A DNA stretch of 41,934 nucleotides from Chryseobacterium artocarpi (GCF_001684975.1 NZ_MAYH01000003.1:1-41934), one strand, 5' to 3'. Positions 1 through 9,651 are shown, counted from the stretch's first letter. Numbers and translations are program-made. Notes: a model not told the origin generated them from the letters alone.

Positions 1-16
1 TGAGATTTATTTAGTA

Positions 17-34
17 AACGGGCTAAAGCCGGTT
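17..34. repeat. Short REP-like palindrome
   Basis: The segment pairs as aac-g-ggct / agcc-g-gtt around a two-base loop, with one G.G mismatch. GC-rich 'ggctaaagcc' palindromes of this kind stand out in an AT-rich intergenic region and resemble dispersed REP-type hairpins. Only this one copy is visible in the window, so the repeat status is a guess. Confidence 0.3.
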
Positions 35-393
35 CTAGTGAATGGATTGTGGTTGGGCATATTTTATTTAAATACATAGGCATGGATTGCGCAGAGAAGT
101 ATAGATGTTTTAGGAATATTATATATAGGAATGGAAATAGGGAGCCGGAAACTTGGAGACATGTACAATAGCTTGAATCCTTCATAAAATGAATGGTTGA
201 CTTTATTATATATATAGAGAGGCGAAAGTGAAAGTATTGTTAGGATCACTACAGGATAACTAATACGGTAATGGATGCCTGATTGAAAGTAACGACTGCC
301 AATTATTATTTATTTTTCTCCTCGATTTATCCATTCAACTATAATAATAGATGTAATAGTAACGAAAGCATAAAGCATATTTTTTCGATTGCT

Positions 394-401
394 TACATTT
401 G
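394..401 (+). promoter_or_regulatory. Putative -7 box for the M16 protease gene
   Basis: TACATTTG matches the Bacteroidetes -7 consensus TAnnTTTG and lies 41 nt upstream of the protease ATG. This would give a leader of roughly 35 nt. No clear -33 TTG is present; the upstream region is T-rich. Confidence 0.4.
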
Positions 402-442
402 CATCACATTCTGAATCTACAAGAATGAAATGAGCTTATTAT

Positions 443-3310
443 ATGACAGACATAAAATATAAAGAAACGAATCACACAGATATAAATCACTACGAATATA
501 CTACGGTAAATCACGATGAAAATAACATAAGAATCTACACATTAAAGAATGGCTTAAAGGTTTTCCTTGCTCAAAACTTCGATGCTCCGAGAATTCAAAC
601 ATTTATTCCTGTAAGAACCGGAAGTAATAATGACCCTTCTGACAATACCGGGCTTGCTCACTATCTGGAGCACATGATGTTCAAAGGAACGTCTAAATTA
701 GGAACTCAAAACTGGGAAAAAGAGAAAGAACTTCTTGACCAGATCTCTGATTTATACGAAGAACATAAAACTGAACAGGATTCTGAGAAGAAAAAAGAAA
801 TCTATAAAAAGATCGATGAAGTATCTCAGAAAGCCAGTCAATATGCTATTTCCAATGAGTATGACAAAGCTATTTCTTCGTTAGGAGCCAGTGGAACGAA
901 TGCCCACACCTGGTTTGATGAAACAGTTTACAAAAACAATATTCCTAATAATGAACTGGAAAAATGGCTAAAGATCGAGAAGGAAAGATTCTCTGAAATT
1001 GTTCTGCGCCTTTTCCATACAGAATTGGAATCTGTATATGAGGAATTCAACAGAGCACAGGATAATGACACAAGACTTGTAAACTATGAGCTGATGTCAG
1101 CTCTCTTCCCTACTCATCCCAATGGGCAACAAACAACTCTTGGGAAGCCGGAACATCTGAAAAACCCGTCCATGAAAGCTATTCATAAGTATTTTGATGA
1201 ATATTATGTTCCTAATAATTATGCGATGGTACTGGTAGGTGATCTCGATTTTGAGGCAACGATTCAACTGGTTGACCAATATTTTGGAGCTATTCCATAT
1301 AGAGAGCTTCCGGAAAAAACACCTATTATTGAACAACCGATAACCGAAATTGTTGAGAGAACGGTAAAAAGCCCCACTACTCCACGGGTTCAACTGGCGT
1401 GGAGAACAGACAGCTATGGTACACGTGAAGCCATGCTTGCAGATATCGTTGTAAACATCCTTAGCAACAGAGGTGAAGCAGGACTATTGGATCTTCACAT
1501 TAATCAAACTCAAAAAATGCTATGGGCACAGGCTTTCTCTGTAGGCTTGAAGCAATATGGATATTTTTCAATTGTAGCTGTTCCAAAGGAAACTCAAACT
1601 CTGGAGGATGCTACAAAAATGGTTTTGGAAGAAATTGAGCTTATCAAGAAAGGAGATTTCCCTGACTGGATGCTTCCTGCGATTATCAATGATTTCAAAC
1701 TCCAAAGAATGAAAGGGCTGGAAACAGCAGAAGGGCTTGCCACCAATTTATATGATATCTATATAAAAGGAAGAAGCTGGGAACAGGAATTGAATGAAAT
1801 GAACGAATACGCAAATTTCACCAAGGAAGATGTAATCAGCTTTGCCAATACTTTTTTCAAAGACAATTATGTGGTTGTCAATAAAGAAAAAGGGGTGAAT
1901 GATAAGCTGGTGAGAGTTGAAAATCCTGGGATTACTCCTATAAAAATCAATCGTGAGGCACAATCAGAGTTTTTACAGGAAATTTTATCTGAAAAAACGG
2001 AAGATATCAAGCCTGAATTCATTGATTATAAAAAAGAGATTGCAACAGATCATATTAAAGGTAAAAAATTAAGCTTTGTAAAAAATAAATACAACGATAT
2101 TGCTCAGGTTCATTTTATTTTTCCTTTTGGAAGTGATCATGACAGAGATTTAGGTATTTCAACCCAGTTTTTACAATATTTAGGAACCGAAGATTTTTCT
2201 CCTGAGGATTTAAAGAAGGAATTCTTTAAAATCGGGGTGAGTAATGATTTTAAAACGACAAATAATCAACTACTGATTTCCCTTAGCGGACTGGAAGAGA
2301 ATATTGAAAAAGGAATTTCACTTTTACAGCACTGGATGACTCATGTACTGCCAGATCAGGAAATTTATAATCAGTTTGTAGGAACTATTTTAGAGAACCG
2401 TCAGGCAATGAAGAAAGATAAAGGTCGTATCATGACAGCTTTAGTCAATTATGCAAAGCTTGGAAACACTTCTCGTTTCACAGACGTTATTTCTAAAGAA
2501 GAACTTGAAAGCAGTAAAGCGGAAGCATTCACAGACCGAATGAAACAGCTTTTCAAATATCCTTATCAGGTTTTCTTTTACGGAAAAGATTTTGAAAAAT
2601 TCAAAAGTTATATTGGACAATATATTGAAAATGAAAGCCTTCAAATTCCTGAACCCAAGAAATATCCTGAGCCTGCAACCGGAGGCAACGTTTATTTTAT
2701 CAGCTATGATATGGTTCAGATGGAAATGAGTAAAGCTGGAAGAGGAAATCTTGTTAATCCGTCAAACTTCGGAAAGATCAATGTTTTTAACGAATATTTC
2801 GGAAGAGGTTTGTCGTCTATTGTTTTTCAGGAAATCCGTGAAAGTAAAAGTTTAGCATATTCTGCTTATGTTTCTTATTCTGCCAATGCGGAAATAAATC
2901 ATCCTGATTATGTAGTTACTTATATCGGAACACAACCAGACAAATTGATGGTTGCAGTGGATACTATGAACGAGCTGATGAATGAGCTTCCTGAAGTTCC
3001 TATTCAGTTTGAAAATGCAAAAAATGCAGCGTTAAAACAGATTGCATCAACCAGAGTTACCAGAAATAATATATTCTTTAATACATTAAGATTAAAAAAA
3101 CTGAATATTGAACATGATTTCAGAAAAGATATTTATGAGCAGATTCAGAAATTACAATTTAAAGATATCAAACAGTTTTACCAAACAGACATTCAATCTA
3201 TAGATTTCAATACTGCCATTATAGGTAAAAAAGAAAATCTGGATATGGAAGCTGTAAGTAAAATGGGAACTTTTACAGAAGTAAGTCTGAAAGATATTTT
3301 CGGACATTAA
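443..3310 (+). CDS. M16 family (pitrilysin/insulinase-like) zinc metalloprotease
   Basis: The 955-residue product carries the inverted zinc motif HxxEH (H73-Y-L-E76-H77) typical of M16 peptidases. A glutamate in the ELESVYEEF segment near residues 195-201 is the expected third zinc ligand. The length fits a two-halved enzyme with an active N-terminal M16 domain and a degenerate C-terminal M16 repeat. The C-terminal half contains the R-G-L-S-S-I-V-F-Q-E-I-R-E segment commonly seen in M16 C-terminal domains. M16 enzymes degrade peptides inside a closed chamber. I see no signal peptide, so a cytoplasmic location or non-classical export is possible. The gene is monocistronic, with a strong terminator directly behind it. 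Confidence 0.9.
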   Translation: MTDIKYKETNHTDINHYEYTTVNHDENNIRIYTLKNGLKVFLAQNFDAPRIQTFIPVRTGSNNDPSDNTGLAHYLEHMMFKGTSKLGTQNWEKEKELLDQISDLYEEHKTEQDSEKKKEIYKKIDEVSQKASQYAISNEYDKAISSLGASGTNAHTWFDETVYKNNIPNNELEKWLKIEKERFSEIVLRLFHTELESVYEEFNRAQDNDTRLVNYELMSALFPTHPNGQQTTLGKPEHLKNPSMKAIHKYFDEYYVPNNYAMVLVGDLDFEATIQLVDQYFGAIPYRELPEKTPIIEQPITEIVERTVKSPTTPRVQLAWRTDSYGTREAMLADIVVNILSNRGEAGLLDLHINQTQKMLWAQAFSVGLKQYGYFSIVAVPKETQTLEDATKMVLEEIELIKKGDFPDWMLPAIINDFKLQRMKGLETAEGLATNLYDIYIKGRSWEQELNEMNEYANFTKEDVISFANTFFKDNYVVVNKEKGVNDKLVRVENPGITPIKINREAQSEFLQEILSEKTEDIKPEFIDYKKEIATDHIKGKKLSFVKNKYNDIAQVHFIFPFGSDHDRDLGISTQFLQYLGTEDFSPEDLKKEFFKIGVSNDFKTTNNQLLISLSGLEENIEKGISLLQHWMTHVLPDQEIYNQFVGTILENRQAMKKDKGRIMTALVNYAKLGNTSRFTDVISKEELESSKAEAFTDRMKQLFKYPYQVFFYGKDFEKFKSYIGQYIENESLQIPEPKKYPEPATGGNVYFISYDMVQMEMSKAGRGNLVNPSNFGKINVFNEYFGRGLSSIVFQEIRESKSLAYSAYVSYSANAEINHPDYVVTYIGTQPDKLMVAVDTMNELMNELPEVPIQFENAKNAALKQIASTRVTRNNIFFNTLRLKKLNIEHDFRKDIYEQIQKLQFKDIKQFYQTDIQSIDFNTAIIGKKENLDMEAVSKMGTFTEVSLKDIFGH

Positions 3311-3314
3311 AAGC

Positions 3315-3345
3315 AAAAGCCACTCAGTTGAGTGGCTTTTTATTT
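3315..3345. terminator. Bidirectional terminator between convergent genes
   Basis: A near-perfect stem (aaaagccactca / tgagtggctttt, 3315-3340) is followed by a T-rich tail on the plus strand and preceded by A residues that give a T tail on the minus strand. It sits between the convergent protease and acetyltransferase genes and can serve both. Confidence 0.85.
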
Positions 3346-3356
3346 ATATTTTGTTC

Positions 3357-4442
3357 TTATGTCATTAAGCAATCTCCGTCTCCATCCTGAAGTTCAGGGT
3401 TGAAATCTTTGGGAAGTTCTTGTAATAATTCATGACGGAAAAGATAATCACGTTTAAAATCTCTTTCGTAAATTTTTGGAAACCTATTAAATTTCACGAT
3501 CTTATTATTCAGAGCAACATTATAACTAGTCATCATTTTCACTTTGTTTTTAATGATAAAATAGCTCAGAAAATGAATCAATTGGGTCAGATTTCTGTCT
3601 GTCTTTGAAAAAATATAAGGAATTTTAAGATGCCCGTCCCTTAAAAGCATCAACGAACAGGTTTCCAGATTACCTTTAGGATCATATATTTTAACCCAGA
3701 TATATTTAAAAACTTGAGCATAACTTGAAAAGAAGTAATTATCATCTTTTTTCCTTCCTTCTATCACCCAAGGATTTTCTACGAAATAATTAATCTCAGA
3801 AATACTCCTTTTACCCGAAAATGTATTCACAAAGTCTAAAATCTCTACATTAGCATGGTCCAAAGTTTCAAAACGAAAATCCGGTTTTTTAATTTTACTG
3901 TTTTTAAAACTAATCAAAGAGTTGGTAATACCGTCTGCCATCTGCAATAAAGGGCTGAATATTTTTGTCCAGGGCATTTTTCCAATAATCATCTCTGTAG
4001 CATCTACTTTAAAATAGTATCGTTTTCCACTTTTTGGGAAAATATTCTCAACATTTCCCATATGATTAAAGAAAACCTCAGCTTCTTTGGTAAACTCAGC
4101 CATTATCACACGATTTTCGTATGCTTCCAAAGCTTTCATCAAAAGTGCTTTTGCAATCTTTTTTCCTCTGAATTCTTCACTTACATACAGTGTACTTAGC
4201 CACGCGAAACTTATCTTCTTATCCTCAACTGAGAAATAATCAGGAAGACATCCCATATATCCGGCAAGTTTACCTTCGTAAAAAGCAAGAATAAGAAGGG
4301 TCTGCTCATCCGTTGCTTTTGGATTATGGATGTGAGACTTGGCACGATGCTCCGTGATAGGAAGAAAATCATACTGCAGATAATCACCGGAAATTACAAA
4401 GTCTTTTAATTCTTTTTTGTTGAATGTTTTCAGCTGCATCAT
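3357..4442 (-). CDS. GNAT family N-acetyltransferase
   Basis: The 361-residue protein has a GNAT core in its N-terminal half. The strand LSTLYVS is followed by the acetyl-CoA pyrophosphate-binding loop EFRGKKIAKALL at about residues 82-102. The C-terminal ~200 residues have no domain I recognise and may form a second GNAT-like half. The gene starts inside the stop of the upstream deacetylase (ATGA overlap, 4439-4442), so the two are translationally coupled. An adjacent ATG one codon later is an alternative start. The pairing with a polysaccharide deacetylase suggests sugar or cell-surface polymer modification, which is inference. Confidence 0.8.
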   Translation of the reverse strand: MMQLKTFNKKELKDFVISGDYLQYDFLPITEHRAKSHIHNPKATDEQTLLILAFYEGKLAGYMGCLPDYFSVEDKKISFAWLSTLYVSEEFRGKKIAKALLMKALEAYENRVIMAEFTKEAEVFFNHMGNVENIFPKSGKRYYFKVDATEMIIGKMPWTKIFSPLLQMADGITNSLISFKNSKIKKPDFRFETLDHANVEILDFVNTFSGKRSISEINYFVENPWVIEGRKKDDNYFFSSYAQVFKYIWVKIYDPKGNLETCSLMLLRDGHLKIPYIFSKTDRNLTQLIHFLSYFIIKNKVKMMTSYNVALNNKIVKFNRFPKIYERDFKRDYLFRHELLQELPKDFNPELQDGDGDCLMT

Positions 4443-5440
4443 TTTCTTACAATGGTATTTTTATTCATCAGTCTTTTAAGTCTGAAATAGGCTGTTTCCT
4501 TTTTCAAAATCATTTCTGCACTCTCTCCCATTTCCATTGGAATTCTCTGAAAATTTTTCTTTACACTATCCAGCTTTACTCCTGCTGCACCAAAACTGCA
4601 ATACATCTCTTCATTCTTAAAAAGTTCATCAAAGAAATCTTTTTTTACCCCAAAATCGGTGAAGGGAAACGCAAAACTTTCATACAGGAAACCATTTTCC
4701 TTTAAGTAAGCAAATGTTTTATTCGTTGTATTCATTTGCTGCTCAAGAGATAGATCTCCATATTTTGGATGATCCCAACTGTGGGAAGATATTCCAAAGC
4801 CCTTTTCTGTAAGTTTTTTCAACTCACCAGTACTCAGATAAGGTTTATATTCTTTTAAATAGGATTGAAAATCTACTTCAAGTCTTTCTGCAAGATTATC
4901 GAGAACATCTTTTTTCTGATAATTAATTGTTAGAAGATGCCTTTGCAGCATTTCTAAAGTTGTATTTTTTTCAAGGGATAAAACATTATACACTTCAGTA
5001 TCAACAACTTTCACTTCACTAATCTTATCAATAATAAGACTAGATTTACATCTGAACATCAGTTCTTTATTATCTATAAAAGCAGGATTGATAAAATTAC
5101 ATGCATAAATTCCTTTGCGTTCCAAAACAGGAGCCACAAGATCATAAAACTCTCTGAAACCATCGTCAAATGTAAGTAAAGCAATTTTTTTTCCGGTCTT
5201 TACATTTCCTGAGGTAAAATTTTTAAATTCATTCCAATCAACAAACCTGAACTGTTTTGAAATATAATCCAGATCTTTTTCAAACTGTCTTGTATTTTTA
5301 TACTTAATAATATGCTTGATATGAGGGAGATCTTCATCGGAAACACAGTGATAAACCGGCAAACAGTAATCCAACGGAAATGACTTCCCGATATTATCAG
5401 ATTCAAGAGCAGTAAACAGATTAATGATTTTATCCTTCAT
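4439..5440 (-). CDS. Polysaccharide deacetylase (NodB homology domain)
   Basis: The 333-residue protein shows the NodB motifs of carbohydrate esterase family 4: TFDDG at residues 90-94 (catalytic base and metal aspartates) and H220-S-W-D-H224, the metal-binding HSxxH motif. The start of the domain (PVYHCVSDED) is also typical. Such enzymes remove N-acetyl groups from chitin-, peptidoglycan- or exopolysaccharide-type substrates; the substrate cannot be told here. No signal peptide is evident, so a cytoplasmic role, for example in surface glycan precursor processing, is plausible. It is the first gene of a two-gene operon with the GNAT gene, overlapping it by 4 nt. Confidence 0.85.
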   Translation of the reverse strand: MKDKIINLFTALESDNIGKSFPLDYCLPVYHCVSDEDLPHIKHIIKYKNTRQFEKDLDYISKQFRFVDWNEFKNFTSGNVKTGKKIALLTFDDGFREFYDLVAPVLERKGIYACNFINPAFIDNKELMFRCKSSLIIDKISEVKVVDTEVYNVLSLEKNTTLEMLQRHLLTINYQKKDVLDNLAERLEVDFQSYLKEYKPYLSTGELKKLTEKGFGISSHSWDHPKYGDLSLEQQMNTTNKTFAYLKENGFLYESFAFPFTDFGVKKDFFDELFKNEEMYCSFGAAGVKLDSVKKNFQRIPMEMGESAEMILKKETAYFRLKRLMNKNTIVRK

Positions 5441-5451
5441 CCTAAAAATAA

Positions 5452-5488
5452 AAAGAATCTATTCGAAATAAATTCAAATAGATTCTTT
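5452..5488 (-). terminator. Terminator of the S46 peptidase gene
   Basis: A perfect 12-bp stem (aaagaatctatt / aatagattcttt) with a 13-nt loop lies just past the stop of the S46 peptidase gene. On the minus strand it is followed by TTTTATTTTTAGG, a suitable T tract. It separates this gene from the deacetylase operon downstream. Confidence 0.75.
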
Positions 5489-5508
5489 AAAGGTATAACT
5501 TTTTAAAA

Positions 5509-7647
5509 TTATTTAACGATCTTCATTTCATCAACAAGCCATTTTGCATCTGCAAATTTCTCAACGACGAAAAGGATATATTTAGTGTCCACCATGATGT
5601 TTCTGCTGAAACGTGGATCATAGTTGATGTCACTCATTGTTCCCTCCCACTGTCTGTCGAAGTTAAGACCTACTAAATTCCCGTTAGCATCAAGAGCAGG
5701 GCTTCCTGAGTTTCCTCCTGTTGTATGGTTGGTAGCAGTAAATCCTACAGGAACATCACCTGTTTTATCTTTATAGATTCCGAAATCTTTCTTGTTGTAA
5801 AGCTCAATCAGCTTCTTTGGAACATCAAATTCGTAATCTCCGGGAACATATTTTTCCATTACTCCGGCAAGGTGAGTCTGGTAACCGTAAGATACAGCAT
5901 CTCTTGGAGCAGATCCTTTAATTTTACCATACGTTACACGAAGTGTTGAATTCGCATCCGGGAAGAATTTTCTGTCTTTATCTGTCTCCATCTGCTGTGC
6001 CATGAATTTCTTCTGTAAAGCATCAATTTTTGCCTGAAGAGCAGTATATTGAGGATCAGCTGTCTTTGTATAAGCTTCTCTCATTGAAATATACAACTGA
6101 TAGATAGGATCTTTCTTTAAAGTCTTGATTAACTTGTCCTGATTAGAAAATGCTTTATCAATATCCGTAGTTAACGTCCCGCCATTTACAGCTGTTCTTC
6201 CTGTAATGATAGAGTTTTTAGACATATCTTCCAATACAGGAATGTTTGCATTTTCGTCTTTATATTTGTTAAAACCTGCCGGTAAAAACTGTGGAGCCGT
6301 TTTATTCACATATAATGCCAATAATTTCGCTGTTACTTTAGCATCCAGTTCTGCGCTGTAATCCTTGTAGAAAGATGTTACTTTTGTTTTGAACTTAGCA
6401 AGTTCTTTTTCATCCATTCTACCTGCTTCTACAGAAGTGATGAAATCATTATAATCTCCTGCAAGCTTCAATGTCTCAGCATTTCTTACTACTTCTGTAT
6501 AATAGGCATTATTCAGAGCGTAAGGAGCCTGATCGTTATAAAGTTTGTTCAATTGATCTAAAGTTGTCTTAATCTCTGGATTTTTAGCAACTAAAGAACC
6601 TTCATACATTACCTTTTTCTCTACAGCATTAGATTTTTTCAAACCTTCTACTTCACCGATCCATTTTTTCCAGTAATTAGCTACTGAAGCATATTTCGAA
6701 GCATATTTAATACGTGTTTCGTTATCTACACGCATTTTTTCGTCTAATGTTTTTAAAGCTACATCACGAACAGCAATTCTTGCAGGGTCGATATCTTTCA
6801 TGATTTTCTCTACTGCTACTGCCGGAAGATATTCTGTAGTTCTTCCCGGGAATCCGAATACAAAAGTAAAATCGTTTTCGTTTTTATCTTTTATTGAAAC
6901 CGGTAAATAGTGTTTTGGAACGTAAGGAACGTTGTCTTTAGAGAATTCTGCAGGTTTATTGTTTTTGTCTGCATAGATTCTGAACATTGAGAAGTCTCCT
7001 GTATGTCTAGGCCAAACCCAGTTATCGGTATCACTTCCGAATTTCCCAATGCTTTGAGGTGGTGCACCTACAAGACGGATATCTTTATAAGTCTCTATAG
7101 TGTAAGCATAGTACTTATTTCCATAGTACATTGGCTTAACCATAATAGATTGATAAGATTCTATTTTTTGAGAATTCTTATAAATTTCAATATTGTTATT
7201 GATTTTTTTAGTGTACTCAGGCTCAGTAAGCTTATCCGTACCTTCCAAAATCTGGTAAGTAACTTCTTTAATATCGACAATAAAGTCTACTTTTACTCCC
7301 GGATTAGGAAGTTCACCATTCATGTTTTTAGCCCAGAATCCGTTTGAAAGAAGATCATTCTGAACCGTAGAATGTGCCTGAATCTGACCATATCCACAGT
7401 GGTGATTGGTCAAAAGCAATCCTTTAGGAGAAATAATTTCCGCAGTACATCCGCCGTTAAACTGCACCACAGCATCCTTTATGCTTGGTTTCTGAGGGTT
7501 GAAAATATCTTTTGCAGAAATTTTCATTCCCAGGTCCTTCATTTCCTTTTCATTCAGTTCTGTAGGAATCCACATTCCTCCATATTGTTGTGCAAATGCC
7601 ATTGCAGCCGGCAAAAGAAATACGGATAAAAGTATCTTTTTTGTCAT
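5509..7647 (-). CDS. S46 family dipeptidyl-peptidase (DPP7/DPP11 type), exported
   Basis: The product (712 residues from the ATG at 7647; an in-frame TTG lies two codons upstream) begins with a signal peptide (MTKKILLSVFLLPAAMAFAQ). The mature N-terminus GGMWIP is typical of S46 peptidases. The chymotrypsin-like triad can be placed: His83 in LTNHHCGYGQ, probably Asp218 in RHTGDF, and nucleophile Ser649 in GGNSGSP. The length matches the family (about 700-720). These periplasmic enzymes release N-terminal dipeptides from oligopeptides and feed amino-acid catabolism in Bacteroidetes. Whether it prefers hydrophobic (DPP7) or acidic (DPP11) P1 residues cannot be decided by eye. It is a single-gene unit with its own terminator, divergent from the NlpE-like gene. 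Confidence 0.92.
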   Translation of the reverse strand: MTKKILLSVFLLPAAMAFAQQYGGMWIPTELNEKEMKDLGMKISAKDIFNPQKPSIKDAVVQFNGGCTAEIISPKGLLLTNHHCGYGQIQAHSTVQNDLLSNGFWAKNMNGELPNPGVKVDFIVDIKEVTYQILEGTDKLTEPEYTKKINNNIEIYKNSQKIESYQSIMVKPMYYGNKYYAYTIETYKDIRLVGAPPQSIGKFGSDTDNWVWPRHTGDFSMFRIYADKNNKPAEFSKDNVPYVPKHYLPVSIKDKNENDFTFVFGFPGRTTEYLPAVAVEKIMKDIDPARIAVRDVALKTLDEKMRVDNETRIKYASKYASVANYWKKWIGEVEGLKKSNAVEKKVMYEGSLVAKNPEIKTTLDQLNKLYNDQAPYALNNAYYTEVVRNAETLKLAGDYNDFITSVEAGRMDEKELAKFKTKVTSFYKDYSAELDAKVTAKLLALYVNKTAPQFLPAGFNKYKDENANIPVLEDMSKNSIITGRTAVNGGTLTTDIDKAFSNQDKLIKTLKKDPIYQLYISMREAYTKTADPQYTALQAKIDALQKKFMAQQMETDKDRKFFPDANSTLRVTYGKIKGSAPRDAVSYGYQTHLAGVMEKYVPGDYEFDVPKKLIELYNKKDFGIYKDKTGDVPVGFTATNHTTGGNSGSPALDANGNLVGLNFDRQWEGTMSDINYDPRFSRNIMVDTKYILFVVEKFADAKWLVDEMKIVK

Positions 7648-7925
7648 AATCAAAATTTTGCCCGAATTTACGAAGAAAAATAAGAATAATCCCCATAAAA
7701 AGGCTGTAAAAGTTGATAATGATGGTTTTTACAACAGCATATTAAAATTAATTGTGGATTTACCCTCCCAATGAAACGTGAACCATTGTACCTATAAAAA
7801 TTGTCAAACAAAGTAGATCAGGCATTGATAATTGTATATTAAACACAGAAAACATTATTCTTCAATGGCTCGATTTTTGTTCATAAAAAGTCAGTTTAAT
7901 AAAACATTTTTAATTAATTTTTACG

Positions 7926-8411
7926 ATGAAAAATAAAATATTCATTCTTGGAATAGGAGCAGCTTTGTTCCTTGCTTCATGTTCTAAAAAAGAAGCTACT
8001 GAAACTTCAGGTTCAACTACAGATTCTGCAACAGCTATGCCGTCTACTCCTTCTGACAGTATTGCTAAGGCTACTCCATCAGCTGCTGGTGACACTTCTG
8101 AAAACGCATTAGATTGGAATGGTACCTATGAAGCGGTAGTTCCTTGTGCAGATTGTCCTGGTATCAAAACTTCATTGACGCTGAATGATGATAAAACATT
8201 TAACATTACTGAAGAATATCTGGACAGAAACTCAAAGAACGATGACAAAGGTACTTTTAGTTGGGATTCTACAGGAAGTATTATTACCTTAAAAGGAAAA
8301 ACAGCAAACTATAAATATAAAGTAGGTGAAAATATATTAATCCAATTGGATATGGACGGAAAAGAAATTGATGGTCCAAACAAGGATCTTTATGTTTTCA
8401 AGAAAAAATAA
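7926..8411 (+). CDS. NlpE-like lipoprotein (copper resistance/envelope stress family)
   Basis: The 161-residue protein has a lipoprotein signal peptide with lipobox LASC (Cys19) and a Ser/Thr/Ala-rich linker to about residue 55. The NlpE N-terminal-type domain follows, with the hallmark GTYEAVVPCADCPGI (CxxC near residues 76-79) and an NDDKTF strand. In Enterobacteria NlpE is an outer-membrane lipoprotein that senses surface contact and copper. In Bacteroidetes the role is less clear, and the second NlpE domain is absent here. It is transcribed alone and followed by a strong terminator. Confidence 0.85.
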   Translation: MKNKIFILGIGAALFLASCSKKEATETSGSTTDSATAMPSTPSDSIAKATPSAAGDTSENALDWNGTYEAVVPCADCPGIKTSLTLNDDKTFNITEEYLDRNSKNDDKGTFSWDSTGSIITLKGKTANYKYKVGENILIQLDMDGKEIDGPNKDLYVFKKK

Positions 8412-8439
8412 AAATAAAGGCTTTTGCCTTTATTTTTTT
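8412..8439. terminator. Bidirectional terminator
   Basis: The stem aaataaaggc / gcctttattt with loop tttt begins at the stop codon of the NlpE-like gene and runs into seven T's. On the minus strand the A-rich flank gives a T tail, so it can also end the MgtC-family transcript. Confidence 0.85.
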
Positions 8440-8447
8440 GCTTTATT

Positions 8448-9095
8448 CTAAAATTGATAGGATACAATTTTACGATCTTTCATCATATGTTCGATAACCG
8501 CTTCATGATTACTGCTTTTTCCTACCAACCTCCATGTAACGGATAAATTACCGTGAGTATATTGCTGCTTGAGCATCATATATTTCAAATGATGTTCTTT
8601 GAAAAACTTTTCACAATATTGCAAATCTTCCGGCTCCGACAAGGCTATTTTATACTCTCTTACTTTATTATAATTGTCTATAAAAGATTGAAGATACGTC
8701 AAAGCACTCAGAATGATAAGCACCAGTGCTGTTCCCAACAGTGAAAAATATACATATCCTGAACCCACCGCCATTCCTATGGAAGCAGTAGCCCAAATAG
8801 TGGTAGCAGTTGTGATTCCTTCAATCTTATTTTCTCCTTTAAATATGACTCCTGCTCCTAAAAAACCAATTCCTGTAATAATATTGGCTGCAAGACGATC
8901 AGGGTTAGCTACTCCAATTTTAATGGAAAGAATAGTAAACAGACAAGCTCCAAAGCAAACCAGAATAAAGGTTCTCAATCCTGCAGATTTGTTACGATAC
9001 TCACGTTCAGCACCGATTAACAAACCTAATATTACAGAAATAAAGATAAGTAAAAGTTCGTTTTTGACCGTATAATGGTCCTGAAGAAATTCCAT
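8448..9095 (-). CDS. MgtC/SapB family membrane protein
   Basis: The 215-residue protein has the MgtC/SapB signature. A first membrane helix leads into LLIGAEREYRNKSAGLRTF (about residues 20-40), and ANIITGIGFLGAGVIFKG and the TTATTIWATASIGMAVG helix follow. Four or five membrane helices fill residues 10-135 and a soluble C-terminal domain of about 75 residues follows. Family members are inner-membrane proteins linked to magnesium limitation, acid tolerance and control of the F1Fo ATP synthase; the transport activity is disputed. The gene stands alone and converges on the NlpE-like gene. Confidence 0.88.
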   Translation of the reverse strand: MEFLQDHYTVKNELLLIFISVILGLLIGAEREYRNKSAGLRTFILVCFGACLFTILSIKIGVANPDRLAANIITGIGFLGAGVIFKGENKIEGITTATTIWATASIGMAVGSGYVYFSLLGTALVLIILSALTYLQSFIDNYNKVREYKIALSEPEDLQYCEKFFKEHHLKYMMLKQQYTHGNLSVTWRLVGKSSNHEAVIEHMMKDRKIVSYQF

Positions 9096-9246
9096 TTTTA
9101 AAATTTTAACCTTAGAATAAAATTACGATAAAAAAATTTACGGAACTATTTTTGATCTTCCGACTTTCATTGGACATCAAAAGTTGATTTCACAGAAAAC
9201 TTTTGTAATATTACATTTTAAAAAATAAGACAACAAAAAATAGATT

Positions 9247-9645
9247 ATGGACAAGGAAATTTCACACTTCTGGTTGGGATATTTTAATAATGAAGAAGAA
9301 TTTTATGCTTTTGTGGAAGAGAATGAAGATTATTATCTGGAGGAAGAATCTGAGGATCAATATGTTTCAAAGTTCGCAGAATCTCAGAATATCAAGTGGT
9401 TTGATGATGATTTTATAGAATATGGATTTGAAGATGAGCGACTAGGTCTTTATGACAAATTCGCGGAATATTCTTATGCAGATCAATGGCTTCCTATTCT
9501 AGAGAACAAGCTTAATGAACTTAGTCTGGATACGCCTGTAAATGCAATCATTTTTGCCAGCAGATTTGTAATTCCTAATCCTGTTTCTGTGGATGGTGAG
9601 GAAAATAAACTGTATTATCTTGGCGAGATTGAATTTGATGTATAA
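9247..9645 (+). CDS. Imm22-like immunity protein (orphan)
   Basis: The 132-residue, strongly acidic cytosolic protein has the look of the Imm22 (DUF4284) family. It shows an N-terminal HFWLGYFNNEEEFYAFVEE strand-helix, then acidic FDDDFIEYGFED, and a C-terminal strand pair (AIIFASRFV and YYLGEIEFDV). Imm22 proteins neutralise polymorphic toxins, often nucleases. No toxin gene is adjacent: the neighbours are an MgtC protein and a small membrane protein. It therefore looks like an orphan immunity gene, about 5 kb from the T6SS locus. The family assignment is by pattern and not by search. Confidence 0.6.
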   Translation: MDKEISHFWLGYFNNEEEFYAFVEENEDYYLEEESEDQYVSKFAESQNIKWFDDDFIEYGFEDERLGLYDKFAEYSYADQWLPILENKLNELSLDTPVNAIIFASRFVIPNPVSVDGEENKLYYLGEIEFDV

Positions 9646-9651
9646 TATCAG

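Larger units (their letters stand above)
1..442. other. Intergenic region upstream of the M16 protease gene
   Basis: I see no convincing gene here. A 61-codon minus-strand reading frame (64-249) has no recognisable domain and low-complexity hydrophobic composition, so I do not annotate it. The region holds a short REP-like hairpin near its left end and a probable promoter just before the protease gene. The rest is AT-rich and unassigned. Confidence 0.6.

Noticed and set aside
64..249. 61-codon minus-strand reading frame upstream of the M16 protease
   Set aside because: Low-complexity hydrophobic product, no domain, no promoter or ribosome site, and it lies in a region with REP-like features.
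5509..7647. Assigning the S46 peptidase to DPP7 or DPP11
   Set aside because: The specificity-determining position could not be aligned reliably by eye, so only the family is given.
7499..7774. 91-codon plus-strand frame overlapping the start of the S46 peptidase gene
   Set aside because: Mostly antisense to the signal peptide and active-site region of the S46 gene; no domain or start signal.
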